DNA of 64,000 nt from Pseudarthrobacter equi (GTDB taxonomy: Bacteria > Actinomycetota > Actinomycetes > Actinomycetales > Micrococcaceae), in contig NZ_LT629779.1 of the NCBI RefSeq assembly GCF_900105535.1, positions 3,844,001 through 3,908,000 of the forward strand, read 5' to 3'. A program made the position numbers and the translations under genes. Below are positions 32,164 through 41,346 of the stretch, one piece after another (position 1 is the stretch's first letter; the number at the start of each line of letters is the position of its first letter). Under the pieces are notes generated by a model, which did no database searches, was not told where the DNA came from, and saw only the letters and a list, made by a program, of their open reading frames with translations.

Positions 32164-33597
32164 ATGACGCAAAGCCAGTCGAGGCCCCGGACCCCGGCCA
32201 GCTGGCACCCCCCAGCGCAGGAGCGGGAGGGCCTCTGGATCTTTACCCGGTTGCGCGACTTCATCGACGACATCGCCAACACCTCCCCCGCCCGGCTCGC
32301 CCTCAGCGCATTCGCCGGGGTGTGCCTGGTGTTCACCTTCCTGCTGTCCCTTCCGGTGTCCTCTGCCTCCGGCACAGCCACGCCGCTGCACCAAGCCCTG
32401 TTCACGGCCGTTTCGGCGGTCTGTGTCACCGGGCTGACGGTGGTGTCCACTGCGGTCCACTGGTCCTTCTTCGGACAGCTGGTGATCCTGGTGGGCATCT
32501 TCATCGGTGGTTTGGGCACCCTCACCCTGGCCTCGCTCCTGGCGCTCATGGTCAGCAAGCGGCTCGGCGTGCGCGGCAAGATTATCGCCGCCGAGTCCAT
32601 GAACAACGCAGGGCGCCTGGGCGAGGTCGGCACCCTGCTCCGGATCGTCATCACCACGTCGGTGGTCATCGAAGGCATTCTGGCCCTGACCCTGATCCCC
32701 CGCTTCCTCACCCTCGGCGAGGGCTTCTGGCAGTCCGTCTGGCACGGCATCTTCTACGCCATTTCAGCGTTCAACAACGCCGGCTTCACGCCGCACTCGG
32801 ACGGCATCGTGCCCTACGAGACAGACTTGTGGATCCTGATTCCCCTCATGGTGGGAGTCTTCCTGGGCAGCCTCGGCTTTCCGGTGGTGATGGTCCTGCA
32901 GCAGAACGGGCTGAACTGGAAGAAATGGAACCTGCACACCAAGCTCACCATCCAGGTCTCCTTCATCCTCCTGGCCGCCGGAGCGTTCCTCTGGGCGCTG
33001 ATGGAGTGGGACAACGCCCGCACCATCGGGCCCATGGGGCTCGGTGACAAACTGACCCATTCCCTCTTTGCCTCCGTCATGACCCGATCCGGCGGCTTCA
33101 ACCTGGTGGACCAGAACCACATGGAATCAACCACCAAGCTGCTCACGGACGCACTGATGTTCGCCGGCGGCGGCTCGGCATCGACGGCGGGCGGCATCAA
33201 GGTGACCACCATTGCCGTCATGTTCCTGGCCATCATTGCCGAGGCGCGCGGCGACGCGGACGTGAAGGTGTACGGCCGGACCATTCCGCAGGGCACCATG
33301 CGGGTGGCCATTTCCGTGATCGTTGCCGGTGCCACACTGGTTTCCGTCTCCGCCTTCCTGCTTCTGCAGATCAGCGGCGCGTCCCTGGACCGGGTACTGT
33401 TTGAGACGATTTCGGCCTTCGCCACCGTTGGCCTGAGCACCGGGCTCAGCGCCGAGGTGGCGCCCGAAGGTGTCTACGTCCTCACCGCGCTCATGTTCGC
33501 AGGCCGCGTGGGCACCGTGACCCTCGCCGCTGCCCTGGCCCTGCGCCAGCGCAGCCAGCTGTACCACTACCCCGAAGAGAGGCCCATCATTGGCTAG
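32164..33597 (+). CDS. ktrB: Potassium uptake channel subunit, KtrB/TrkH family
   Basis: 477 aa from the ATG at 32164 with AGGA upstream. Four pore repeats can be followed by their filter glycines: V-C-V-T-G-L-T, N-N-A-G-F-T, R-S-G-G-F-N and A-T-V-G-L-S, each before a membrane helix. This matches a Ktr-type sodium-dependent K+ channel that works with a ring of the next gene's product. The stop overlaps the next start by eight bases. Confidence 0.92.
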   Translation: MTQSQSRPRTPASWHPPAQEREGLWIFTRLRDFIDDIANTSPARLALSAFAGVCLVFTFLLSLPVSSASGTATPLHQALFTAVSAVCVTGLTVVSTAVHWSFFGQLVILVGIFIGGLGTLTLASLLALMVSKRLGVRGKIIAAESMNNAGRLGEVGTLLRIVITTSVVIEGILALTLIPRFLTLGEGFWQSVWHGIFYAISAFNNAGFTPHSDGIVPYETDLWILIPLMVGVFLGSLGFPVVMVLQQNGLNWKKWNLHTKLTIQVSFILLAAGAFLWALMEWDNARTIGPMGLGDKLTHSLFASVMTRSGGFNLVDQNHMESTTKLLTDALMFAGGGSASTAGGIKVTTIAVMFLAIIAEARGDADVKVYGRTIPQGTMRVAISVIVAGATLVSVSAFLLLQISGASLDRVLFETISAFATVGLSTGLSAEVAPEGVYVLTALMFAGRVGTVTLAAALALRQRSQLYHYPEERPIIG

Positions 33598-34276
33598 TTC
33601 GTCAGAAGCTTCCCGGCGCCCCGCCCACAACGCGCCGGTGCTGGTTATCGGGCTGGGCCGCTTCGGCTCGTCCACGGCCGAGCAACTGGTCAAGCAGGGC
33701 CGCGAGGTCCTGGCGATCGAGCGGGACCGGAGCCTGGTGCAGAAGTGGGCTCCGCTGCTGACCCATGTGGTGGAGGCGGACGCCACCAACATCGACGCCC
33801 TGCGCCAGCTCGGTGCGCAGGAATTCAGCTCGGCAGTGGTGGGCGTGGGCACCTCAATCGAGTCCTCGGTGCTGATCACGGTGAACCTGGTGGACCTTGG
33901 CATCGAGCACCTGTGGGTGAAGGCCATTACGCCGTCCCACGGCAAGATCCTGACCCGGATTGGCGCCAACCACGTGATTTATCCGGAAGCGGACGCCGGC
34001 GTCCGGGCGGCGCACCTGGTGTCCGGCCGCATGCTGGACTTCATTGAATTCGATGACGACTTCGCCATCGTCAAGATGTACCCGCCACGCGAAACGGTAG
34101 GCTTCACGCTGGATGAATCGAAGGTCCGCTCGAAGTACGGCGTGACAATCGTCGGTGTGAAGTCCCCGGGCGAGGACTTCACCTACGCCCGCCCGGAGAC
34201 CAAGGTTTCCTCCCGCGACATGCTGATCGTCTCAGGCCACGTGGACCTGCTGGAGCGGTTCGCGGCCCGCCCTTAG
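33590..34276 (+). CDS. ktrA: Potassium uptake regulatory subunit, KtrA/TrkA family
   Basis: 228 aa. RCK-N Rossmann domain opens with V-L-V-I-G-L-G-R-F-G-S and has the Glu at the end of the second strand; the RCK-C domain follows from about residue 145. Binds nucleotide and gates KtrB. The start is TTG at 33590, with GAGAGG eight bases upstream, inside the end of ktrB. Its stop overlaps the stop of proC by four bases on the other strand. Confidence 0.92.
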   Translation: MASSSEASRRPAHNAPVLVIGLGRFGSSTAEQLVKQGREVLAIERDRSLVQKWAPLLTHVVEADATNIDALRQLGAQEFSSAVVGVGTSIESSVLITVNLVDLGIEHLWVKAITPSHGKILTRIGANHVIYPEADAGVRAAHLVSGRMLDFIEFDDDFAIVKMYPPRETVGFTLDESKVRSKYGVTIVGVKSPGEDFTYARPETKVSSRDMLIVSGHVDLLERFAARP

Positions 34277-35106
34277 CCGAGCTGCTTGGTGATTTCCGCT
34301 GCCCGGTCCGCTGCTGCCCGCGCGCCGGCCGCGATGATGGACGGAATGCCCTGTTCATCGAAGGTGGCAATGGCGCGTTCGGTGGTGCCGTTGGGGCTGG
34401 TTACTGACTTGCGGAGCGCCGACGGATCCGCGCCGGGCTCTGCCAGCATAAAGCCGGCGCCCGCCACGGTCTCCCGTGCCAGCAGCACTGCGAGATCGCG
34501 GTCCAGGCCCAGCTCTTCCCCTGCCGAGGCCATGGCCTCAGCCAGGTAGAAGGCGTAGGCGGGGCCGGAGCCGCTGATGGCCGAGAGCGCGTCCACCTGT
34601 TCCTCGGGCACTTCGACGACGGTCCCCGCACCTTGGAAGAGGTCCTTCACCTGCTGGAGCTGGCCGGGTGTGCAGTTGGTGCCGGGCGAGACGGAGATGA
34701 CGCCGCGGCCCAGTTTCGCCGGGGTGTTGGGCATGGTCCGGATAACGGGCTGCCCCGCCGGGAGGGCGGCTTCAAGCTGGGCGATGGAGACGGCTGCGGC
34801 AACGCTGACTACGATCGTGTCCGGGGTGAGCGCGGGGCTGATCTCCCGGGCAAGGTCCGCAATGCCCACCGGCTTGACGCCAAGGATCGCGACGGCGGAC
34901 CCTTTCGCGGCCTGCCGGTTGTTGTCCGGTTCCTCCTCGCCGGCGATCGCGGTGATGCCGTGGTACCGCTCGGCCAGTTCAGCGGCACGCTCGGCCCGGC
35001 GGACTGTTGCCACGATGTCTGCCGGGTTGGTGCCGGCTTCCACCAGGCCGCCGAGGATGGCTTCGTTCATGGACCCACAGCCAAGGAATGCGATTCGGTT
35101 GCTCAT
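34273..35106 (-). CDS. proC: Pyrroline-5-carboxylate reductase
   Basis: Last step of proline synthesis, NAD(P)H-dependent, cytoplasmic. 277 aa from the ATG at 35106. N-terminal I-A-F-L-G-C-G-S-M-N-E-A-I-L-G-G is the cofactor loop; I-R-T-M-P-N-T-P and the signature S-G-S-G-P-A-Y-A-F-Y lie where expected. A short upstream extension in frame is not needed. The gene is convergent with ktrA. Confidence 0.95.
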   Translation of the reverse strand: MSNRIAFLGCGSMNEAILGGLVEAGTNPADIVATVRRAERAAELAERYHGITAIAGEEEPDNNRQAAKGSAVAILGVKPVGIADLAREISPALTPDTIVVSVAAAVSIAQLEAALPAGQPVIRTMPNTPAKLGRGVISVSPGTNCTPGQLQQVKDLFQGAGTVVEVPEEQVDALSAISGSGPAYAFYLAEAMASAGEELGLDRDLAVLLARETVAGAGFMLAEPGADPSALRKSVTSPNGTTERAIATFDEQGIPSIIAAGARAAADRAAEITKQLG

Positions 35107-35220
35107 GGCTCCATCATTGCAGGCTGCCCCCATTCACAGGCAACTCCCATGTTCAGTGCAGGGAGCGCACAACTTGCGGTCCTAATGTAGTTATTACCTC
35201 ATTGAGGGTGCGAGTGATGC

Positions 35221-35299
35221 GGCAGGCATGGGGATGCCTGCCAGGGCACCGGCGGTGGCAACAGGTTTTCCCCCATTTTCCTGTTGCCACTGCCGGTGC
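35221..35299 (-). terminator. Two successive hairpins between the Ppx/GppA gene and proC
   Basis: Arms 35246-35265 and 35280-35299 pair over 20 bases with one G-U pair around a T/C-rich 14-base loop. Next to it 35221-35229 pairs with 35234-35242 around GGGG. On the minus strand they follow the phosphatase stop at 35320 and precede proC. The larger is probably the terminator, though no long T-run follows. Confidence 0.6.
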
Positions 35300-35319
35300 T
35301 TCCGCTTTTAAGTGGTCCT

Positions 35320-36309
35320 TTAGAAAGTGGGCTGCACGGCCGGCGGCGCCGCAATGTGGGGCGCAGGCTCCAGTGGCCCGGCGAACACCAGCTGGTCCAG
35401 CCGGCGCAGGATGAGGCCCTCACGCAGGGCCCACGGGCAGATCCGGAGCTTCTTGAACTTGAACAGCTCCAGGGCGGCCTCCGCCACCAGCGCACCGGCC
35501 AGGAGCTGGTGGGCCCGAGCCTCGGAGACGCCGGGCAGGTGCAGCCGGTCCTCGGCCTTCATGGCGGAAATGCGCTGCGCCCAGACGCCGAGGTCCGTGG
35601 CGTTCAGTTCCCGTTTGACGTAGGGGCCGGCTGCGCTGGGCGCTGCACCGGCGATGCGGGCCAGTGAGCGGAAGGTCTTGGACGTTCCGGCCACCAGGTT
35701 GGCCCTGCCCAGGCCATCGAACTCGCGGACCGCAGGCTTCAGCGTTGACCGGATGTACCGCCGCAGTTCCTTGACGCTCCTGGCCGAGGGCGGGTCCTCA
35801 GCCAGCCAGTCCCGGGTGAGCCTGCTGGCGCCCAGCGGTACCGAGGTTGCGACTTCGGGGAGCTCGTCCTGGCCGAAGGCCATTTCGAACGAGCCGCCGC
35901 CGATGTCCAGGTTCAGGATGGGGCCGGCGCCCCAGCCGTGCCAGCGCCTGACGGCAAAGAACGTCATGGAGGCCTCTTCGCTGCCGGTCAGTTCCTGGAG
36001 CGTCACAGTGGTTTCGTGCTTGACGCGCGCCAGGACCTCGGGGCCGTTGGTGGCCTCGCGGATGGCCGAGGTACAGAAGGCCAGGAGGTCCTCGGCCTTA
36101 TGGCGGGCGGCGAACTCCCAGGCTTCCAGGACAAACTCGGTGAGCTCGTGCTGGCCCTCGTCGCTGATGCTGCCGTCCGGTTCCAGATACTGCACCAGGG
36201 ACAGCGGCCGTTTGTGCGAGGCGAACGGCAACGGCCGCGCCCCGGGGTGGGCATCCACCAGGAGGAGGTGGACAGTGTTTGACCCGATATCGAGGACGCC
36301 TAGCCGCAT
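35320..36309 (-). CDS. Ppx/GppA exopolyphosphatase family protein
   Basis: 329 aa from the ATG at 36309 (M-R-L-G-V-L-D-I-G-S-N-T), the typical phosphate-loop start of the family. L-D-I-G-G-G-S-F-E is the second phosphate loop and E-A-S-M-T-F-F-A the catalytic region. Cleaves polyphosphate or (p)ppGpp-type substrates; which one cannot be told. It follows the SseB-like gene by seven bases. Confidence 0.9.
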   Translation of the reverse strand: MRLGVLDIGSNTVHLLLVDAHPGARPLPFASHKRPLSLVQYLEPDGSISDEGQHELTEFVLEAWEFAARHKAEDLLAFCTSAIREATNGPEVLARVKHETTVTLQELTGSEEASMTFFAVRRWHGWGAGPILNLDIGGGSFEMAFGQDELPEVATSVPLGASRLTRDWLAEDPPSARSVKELRRYIRSTLKPAVREFDGLGRANLVAGTSKTFRSLARIAGAAPSAAGPYVKRELNATDLGVWAQRISAMKAEDRLHLPGVSEARAHQLLAGALVAEAALELFKFKKLRICPWALREGLILRRLDQLVFAGPLEPAPHIAAPPAVQPTF

Positions 36310-36316
36310 GGTGACA

Positions 36317-36736
36317 TTATTGCTCGTCAGCGCGCTTGAAGTCGCGTTTGATGTTCGCCACGCCTTCCGGGTTGATCTCAAATCCGTAGGCTGCGCCGGG
36401 GTTGATCACCAGGCCCAGTTCCTCGCCGATGTTGGCGATGATGGCCGCGCCCTGGGTTCCCAGCACGTTGGGCGCTGCATCCAGGTACTGCTGGTCCACC
36501 CGGGTGGGGTGCGAGAAGACGGCCAGGACGGGGGCGCCCTCGGAATTGCCCAGGACCAGGGGCTCCACCTGTGAGTCCTCGCCCTCGATGCCGTCGGAGC
36601 TGATGATGTAGACCTCGCTGTTGAGGAACGACAGGATGACGTCCACTGGGTTCGCGTCGGGATCGTTGCCCGTGGCGAGCTTCTCCTCGAGGTCGTTGAG
36701 CGGCGTGGGATCGGCGATTCCGGTCTGTTCAGTCAT
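36317..36736 (-). CDS. SseB-family protein
   Basis: 139 aa, acidic, with the SseB N-terminal fold (V-Y-I-I-S-S-D-G, V-L-A-V-F-S-H-P-T-R). Function unknown; widespread in actinobacteria. Immediately upstream of the Ppx/GppA gene in the same direction and downstream of topA. Confidence 0.8.
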   Translation of the reverse strand: MTEQTGIADPTPLNDLEEKLATGNDPDANPVDVILSFLNSEVYIISSDGIEGEDSQVEPLVLGNSEGAPVLAVFSHPTRVDQQYLDAAPNVLGTQGAAIIANIGEELGLVINPGAAYGFEINPEGVANIKRDFKRADEQ

Positions 36737-36760
36737 TCCCCTAGCCGATCACGATACGGT

Positions 36761-36782
36761 GGCCGGCGCAAACGCGCCGGCC
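36761..36782 (-). terminator. Hairpin at the end of topA
   Basis: Nine-bp perfect stem (36761-36769 with 36774-36782), loop AAAC, seven bases past the topA stop. No T-run. Confidence 0.5.
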
Positions 36783-36788
36783 CCGCTG

Positions 36789-39527
36789 CTACTTCTTGGC
36801 CGTTGCCTTCTTCTTGGCCGGCGCCTTGCGGGTGGCGGTCCGCTTGACCGGGCCCTTGGCGCGTTTCTCGGCGAGCAGCTCCACCGCCTGTTCGCGGGTG
36901 AGCTCCTCCAGCGAGGTGGCCCGCGGAACCGTGATGTTGGTGATGCCATCGGTGATGTACGGGCCGAACCGCCCTTCCTTCACCACGATGTTCTTTTCCG
37001 ACACCGGGTCCGGACCGAACTCGGCCAGCGGCGGCACCGCGGCACGGGCACCGCGCTGCTTGGGCTGCGAGTAGATCTCCAGCGCCTGTTCGAGCGTGAT
37101 GGTGAAGATTTCCTCTTCGGTCCCGATGGAGCGGGAGTCCGTTCCCTTCTTCAGGTACGGGCCGAACCGTCCGTTCTGGACGGTGATGAGGTTTCCTTCG
37201 GAGTCCTCCCCCAGTGCCCGGGGCAGGCTCATGAGCTGCAGCGCCTCGTCCAGGGTGACGGACTCAACCGTCATCGACTTGAACAGCGACCCGGTGCGCG
37301 GCTTGGCCTTGACCGGCTTCTTGGGCGGCTTGGGCTTGCCGTTCTTGTAGTACTCCACCGGCTGGGCAGCGATCTGTTCCTCGGTCATCTCGGGAATGAC
37401 CTCGGTGACGTAGGCGCCGTAACGGCCATTCTTGGCGACGACGGTGTGCCCGGTGTGCGGATCAGCGCCCAAAACGCGTTCCTCCGGCGCCGCCGTCTCC
37501 ATCAGTTCCACGGCCTTGGCGGCGGTGAGCTCGTCCGGGGCCAGGTCCTCCGGGACGTTGGCACGCGGGGACTCGACGATCTCGCCGGTTTTGGGATCAA
37601 CCGTGGCCGCAGAGCTTTCCAGGTAGGGTCCGAACTTGCCCACCCGCAGCGTTATTTCGTCCGTGATGGGGATGGAGTTGATCTCGCGTGCGTCGATCTC
37701 ACCGAGGTTGTTCACGATGCTCAGCAGGCCGGGGTCCGAGTCTTCACCGAAGTAGAAGTGCCGCAGCCACGAGGTTCCGGCGGCCTGGCCGTTGGCGATC
37801 TTGTCCAGGTCGCCTTCCATGTCCGCCGTGAACTCATAGTCCACGTAATCCGAGAAGTGCTGCTCGAGCAGGCGGATCACGGAGAACGCGATCCAGCTGG
37901 GCACCAGCGCGGAGCCCTGCTTCCGGACGTAGCCGCGGTCCTGGATGGTGGAGATGGTAGAGGCGTAGGTGGAAGGGCGGCCGATGCCCTTCTTTTCCAG
38001 CTCCGCCGTCAGGGACGCTTCGGTGTAACGCGGGGGCGGCGAGGTTTCGTGGCCCACTGCCACGATGTCCGAGGCCTTCAGCGTGTCGCCCTTGGCCACG
38101 TTCGGCAGGCGGCGGGCTTCGTCGGAGTCGTCGTCGCCGCGGCTTTCGTCCTTGCCTTCCTCGTAGGCGGCCAGGAAGCCGGGGAACGTGATGACGGTGC
38201 CGGAGGCGCTGAACTCGGCATCGCGGCCGGCAGCGTCGCCGCTGACAGCCACGGCACCCAGGCGGATGGTCGCCGTCGAACCCTTGGCGTCCGCCATCTG
38301 CGAGGCGACGGTGCGCTTCCAGATCAGCTCGTAGAGGCGGAACTCGTCGCCGCGGAGCTGGGAGGCAACCTGGGCGGGGGTACGGAAGGAGTCACCGGCG
38401 GGGCGGACGGCCTCGTGGGCTTCCTGTGCGTTGGCTGCCTTGTTGGTGTAGACGCGGGGGGAACCGGGAATGTATTCGGGACCGTAAAGCTCGGAGGCCT
38501 GGCGGCGGGCTGCCGTCAAGGCTTCGTCGCTCAGCGCCGAGGAGTCGGTACGCATATAGGTGATGTAGCCGTTTTCATACAGCCGCTGGGCGATCTGCAT
38601 GGTGCTCTTGGAGGAGAAGCGCAGCTTGCGGCCGGCCTCCTGCTGCAGCGTGGAGGTGGTGAACGGCGCGGCGGGCCGGCGGGTGTACGGCTTCGTTTCA
38701 ACGGAGCGGACCGTGAAGGGGGCGTCCTGCAGCCCGGCGGCCAGGGATGCGGCCAGCTCCTCGTTAAGGTGCGCCACGTTCTTGGACGTGAGGACGCCGT
38801 CGTCGTTGAAATCGCGGCCGGAGGCAACCTTGGCGCCGTCCACGGAGGCCAGCTTCGCTTTGAAGGAGCCGGAATCCGCGCCGAACTGTCCGGTCAGGTC
38901 CCAGTAGGACGCGGACTTGAAGGCCATGCGTTCGCGTTCGCGGTCCACCACCATGCGGGTGACCACGGACTGCACCCGGCCGGCGGAGAGGCCGCGGGCC
39001 ACCTTGCGCCACAGCACCGGGGAAATTTCGTAGCCGTAGAGGCGGTCCAGGATGCGGCGGGTTTCCTGGGCGTCCACCAGGTCCTGGTCCACGTCGCGCA
39101 GGTTGCCCATGGCGCGCTGGATGGCTTCCTTGGTGATTTCACCGAAGGTCATCCGGTACACGGGGACCTTGGGCTTGAGCACTTCCAGCAGGTGCCACGC
39201 GATGGCTTCGCCCTCGCGGTCCCCATCGGTTGCGAGATAAAGTTCGTCGGCGTCCTTGAGCGCAGCCTTGAGCTCAGTCACCTTTTTCTTCTTGTCCGGC
39301 GACACCACGTAGTAGGGCTTGAAGTCGTGGTCGATGTCGACGGCGAACTTGCCTACCGAGGTTTTCTTGAGTTCGGCGGGGAGCTCCGACGGCTGCGGCA
39401 GGTCGCGGATATGACCGATGGAGGCCTCAACAATGAAGCCCTCGCCGAGGTACTTGGCGATGGTCTTGCTCTTGGCTGGAGACTCCACAATCACGAGTTT
39501 CTTGCCGGTTTTGGCCTTGCTTGGCAC
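36789..39527 (-). CDS. topA: DNA topoisomerase I (type IA)
   Basis: Relaxes negative supercoils by single-strand passage. 912 aa from the GTG at 39527, which has AGGAG five bases upstream. Toprim domain at the start (L-V-I-V-E-S-P-A-K-S-K-T and D-G-D-R-E-G-E), then the catalytic Tyr at about 324 in G-Y-I-T-Y-M-R-T-D-S. The C-terminal third consists of four repeated actinobacterial domains (each with G-R-F/Y-G-P/A-Y), not Zn ribbons, and ends in a Lys-rich tail that binds DNA and partners in mycobacterial homologues. Confidence 0.97.
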   Translation of the reverse strand: MPSKAKTGKKLVIVESPAKSKTIAKYLGEGFIVEASIGHIRDLPQPSELPAELKKTSVGKFAVDIDHDFKPYYVVSPDKKKKVTELKAALKDADELYLATDGDREGEAIAWHLLEVLKPKVPVYRMTFGEITKEAIQRAMGNLRDVDQDLVDAQETRRILDRLYGYEISPVLWRKVARGLSAGRVQSVVTRMVVDRERERMAFKSASYWDLTGQFGADSGSFKAKLASVDGAKVASGRDFNDDGVLTSKNVAHLNEELAASLAAGLQDAPFTVRSVETKPYTRRPAAPFTTSTLQQEAGRKLRFSSKSTMQIAQRLYENGYITYMRTDSSALSDEALTAARRQASELYGPEYIPGSPRVYTNKAANAQEAHEAVRPAGDSFRTPAQVASQLRGDEFRLYELIWKRTVASQMADAKGSTATIRLGAVAVSGDAAGRDAEFSASGTVITFPGFLAAYEEGKDESRGDDDSDEARRLPNVAKGDTLKASDIVAVGHETSPPPRYTEASLTAELEKKGIGRPSTYASTISTIQDRGYVRKQGSALVPSWIAFSVIRLLEQHFSDYVDYEFTADMEGDLDKIANGQAAGTSWLRHFYFGEDSDPGLLSIVNNLGEIDAREINSIPITDEITLRVGKFGPYLESSAATVDPKTGEIVESPRANVPEDLAPDELTAAKAVELMETAAPEERVLGADPHTGHTVVAKNGRYGAYVTEVIPEMTEEQIAAQPVEYYKNGKPKPPKKPVKAKPRTGSLFKSMTVESVTLDEALQLMSLPRALGEDSEGNLITVQNGRFGPYLKKGTDSRSIGTEEEIFTITLEQALEIYSQPKQRGARAAVPPLAEFGPDPVSEKNIVVKEGRFGPYITDGITNITVPRATSLEELTREQAVELLAEKRAKGPVKRTATRKAPAKKKATAKK

Positions 39528-39661
39528 GGTGCTCCTACAGAAAAAGGTTGCTGGGGCAGATGAGCCCATATTGGCCTAGTTCACCATATTTTGGACAATC
39601 CTGCGCATTCATGTGGAAAACGGGGGGTACCAAAAGGGGTGCGGAGACCACTGGTGGAAGG

Positions 39662-41302
39662 TCAGTTTTCGGCTGGCAGGAGGAAGCCGTCGCGGACCAG
39701 ATTTTCGACGTCGGCCAGCAGCCTTCCGCGGAAGGAGTCCTCTCCGGATCCGTCGTCCCCGCTGCCCAGCAGCGCCTCAAGGGCGCCGGCAATCTGGCCG
39801 GCGGTCAGGTCGCCGTCGCACGCTGACACGAACCCGGCAAGTTCGGTGCTGAGGAGGTTGGTACGCCGCAGCCCGGCACCCTGCCGCAGCAGGATCACGC
39901 CCGGGTGCTCGGCACCGGGCCGCTGGTGGCGCTCCTCCGTGACATCGCCGGCCACCAGCAGGTACGTGTCCGCCACAGAGTGCGCCGCCAGCCAGTCGCT
40001 GCGTTCGACGGCGGCGCCCAGGTGGGGGCTGACAGGCTGCTCGATGGGGTAGCTGATTTCCTCGAAGCGGCGAAGCACGGGCTGCGCTTCTTCCGCCGGG
40101 CGCCGGAGCCACACCATGCCGAAGCCGATGCCTTCGACGTTCCGGGAGGCGAAGTCGGCAAGGTACGCCCCATAGGCGTAGCGGTAGTGGTCGCGGTCCC
40201 TGCCCTCGGAAGCGTCCTGCAACCAGGTCTCCGCGTACTGTTCGGGGCTGACCTGCTCGCGCTGGATGAACCAGGCGTCGGTGCCGGGCCGGACCCATGA
40301 CTGCGGCCGTTCGTGCCATTCGGTACCGGCTGCCACTTCCCAGTTGCCCAGCATCTGGGCCGTGCCGCCGGGCGCCAGCACCGTGGGCAGGTCCGCCACG
40401 AGGGAAGCGACGATTTCGTCGCCCGGCAGGCCGCCGTCGCGGTAGGTGAACTGGTCCGCGGCGTCCTCGCCGGCACTGCGCGGGGTGATGACGAACGGCG
40501 GGTTGGACACCACCAGGCCGAATTCGTCGCCCGCCACTGGCTCCAGGAGTGAACCGAGCCGCAGGCTCACGCGGTCGGCCAGCCGGCCGGGGTCGACCGA
40601 GAGGGCCTCGGCGTTGAGCAGGATGTTGAAGCGGGTGAACGCCAGGGCACGTGCTGAAATGTCGGTGGCCGTGACGTGCTCGCAGTGGTGCAGCAGGTGG
40701 AAGGACTGTATTCCGCAGCCGGTTCCCAGGTCCAGGGCGCGGGCGGTATGCCGGCGGACGGTGGTCTGCACCAGGGTGGTGGAAGCCTGCCCGATGCCCA
40801 GGACGTGGTCATGCCGCAGGACACCGGACTGCTGGTGCGCGGCGAGGTCGCTGGCCACCCACAGTTCGGCGCCGCCGCTGCCGTCTTCATTCTTCTCCCA
40901 GCCGTAGGGCCGCAGGTCCGCCTTGGCGGACAGCCGGCCGGTGCCGGGTACGGGCTGCAGCAGCCCCAGCTCTTCCAGGCCTTCCGCGCGGATCCCCGGC
41001 AGGGCGGCGTCGAGCGTTGCCCTGTCCTGCGGTTCTGCCAGGAGCCAGAGGCGCACGACGGCGGCCAGCGGCGCCGCGGCGGCGTCCTCCCGGACGGCGC
41101 GGTCCACGGCCAGCATCGCAGGGATGATCTGGTCCCGGTTCAGCGCGGCGGACGCTGACGGGCCCAGGAGGCCCGCGACGCCGTCGAGCTTGTAGTCCAG
41201 CCGCCGCAGGTCCGCGGCAAGCGCCCGCAGCAGGTGGGGCAGGTCGCTGCGGGGAGCGTCGGGAGTGTTGCCGGCAGTGAACTCAAAAGGGGTTTCAGGC
41301 AC
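39662..41302 (-). CDS. DUF7059-type methyltransferase (HemK/RsmC-like N-P-P-F motif)
   Basis: 546 aa. An N-terminal helical domain (1-140) precedes a class I SAM methyltransferase: A-L-D-L-G-T-G-C-G-I near 191-200, acidic end of strand two, and V-V-S-N-P-P-F near 263-270, the motif of enzymes that methylate amide or exocyclic amino nitrogens. A further domain of about 200 residues completes it. Its homologue sits next to topA across actinobacteria. Substrate unknown. GTG start with -10-like TAAACT six bases upstream. Confidence 0.82.
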   Translation of the reverse strand: MPETPFEFTAGNTPDAPRSDLPHLLRALAADLRRLDYKLDGVAGLLGPSASAALNRDQIIPAMLAVDRAVREDAAAAPLAAVVRLWLLAEPQDRATLDAALPGIRAEGLEELGLLQPVPGTGRLSAKADLRPYGWEKNEDGSGGAELWVASDLAAHQQSGVLRHDHVLGIGQASTTLVQTTVRRHTARALDLGTGCGIQSFHLLHHCEHVTATDISARALAFTRFNILLNAEALSVDPGRLADRVSLRLGSLLEPVAGDEFGLVVSNPPFVITPRSAGEDAADQFTYRDGGLPGDEIVASLVADLPTVLAPGGTAQMLGNWEVAAGTEWHERPQSWVRPGTDAWFIQREQVSPEQYAETWLQDASEGRDRDHYRYAYGAYLADFASRNVEGIGFGMVWLRRPAEEAQPVLRRFEEISYPIEQPVSPHLGAAVERSDWLAAHSVADTYLLVAGDVTEERHQRPGAEHPGVILLRQGAGLRRTNLLSTELAGFVSACDGDLTAGQIAGALEALLGSGDDGSGEDSFRGRLLADVENLVRDGFLLPAEN

Positions 41303-41308
41303 CGGACA

Positions 41309-41314
41309 AGTTTA
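41309..41314 (-). promoter_or_regulatory. -10 element of a probable leaderless methyltransferase transcript
   Basis: TAAACT on the minus strand, six bases before the GTG at 41302. Confidence 0.5.
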
Positions 41315-41334
41315 GTCCGGGACCGGACAGCAGG

Positions 41335-41340
41335 TAGCGT
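41335..41340 (+). promoter_or_regulatory. -10 element of a probable leaderless lipoprotein transcript
   Basis: TAGCGT, six bases before the ATG at 41347; no ribosome site apart from a weak GAGG directly against the ATG. Confidence 0.45.
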
Positions 41341-41346
41341 TGAGGC

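Noticed and set aside
36621..39563. A 980-codon open frame antisense to topA
   Set aside because: It is the mirror of a GC-rich gene with full family motifs on the other strand; its translation is low-complexity Gly/Arg/Val with no fold signature.
39528..39661. Possible RNA gene between topA and the methyltransferase
   Set aside because: No stable stem or tRNA-like arms; it fits a short promoter gap.
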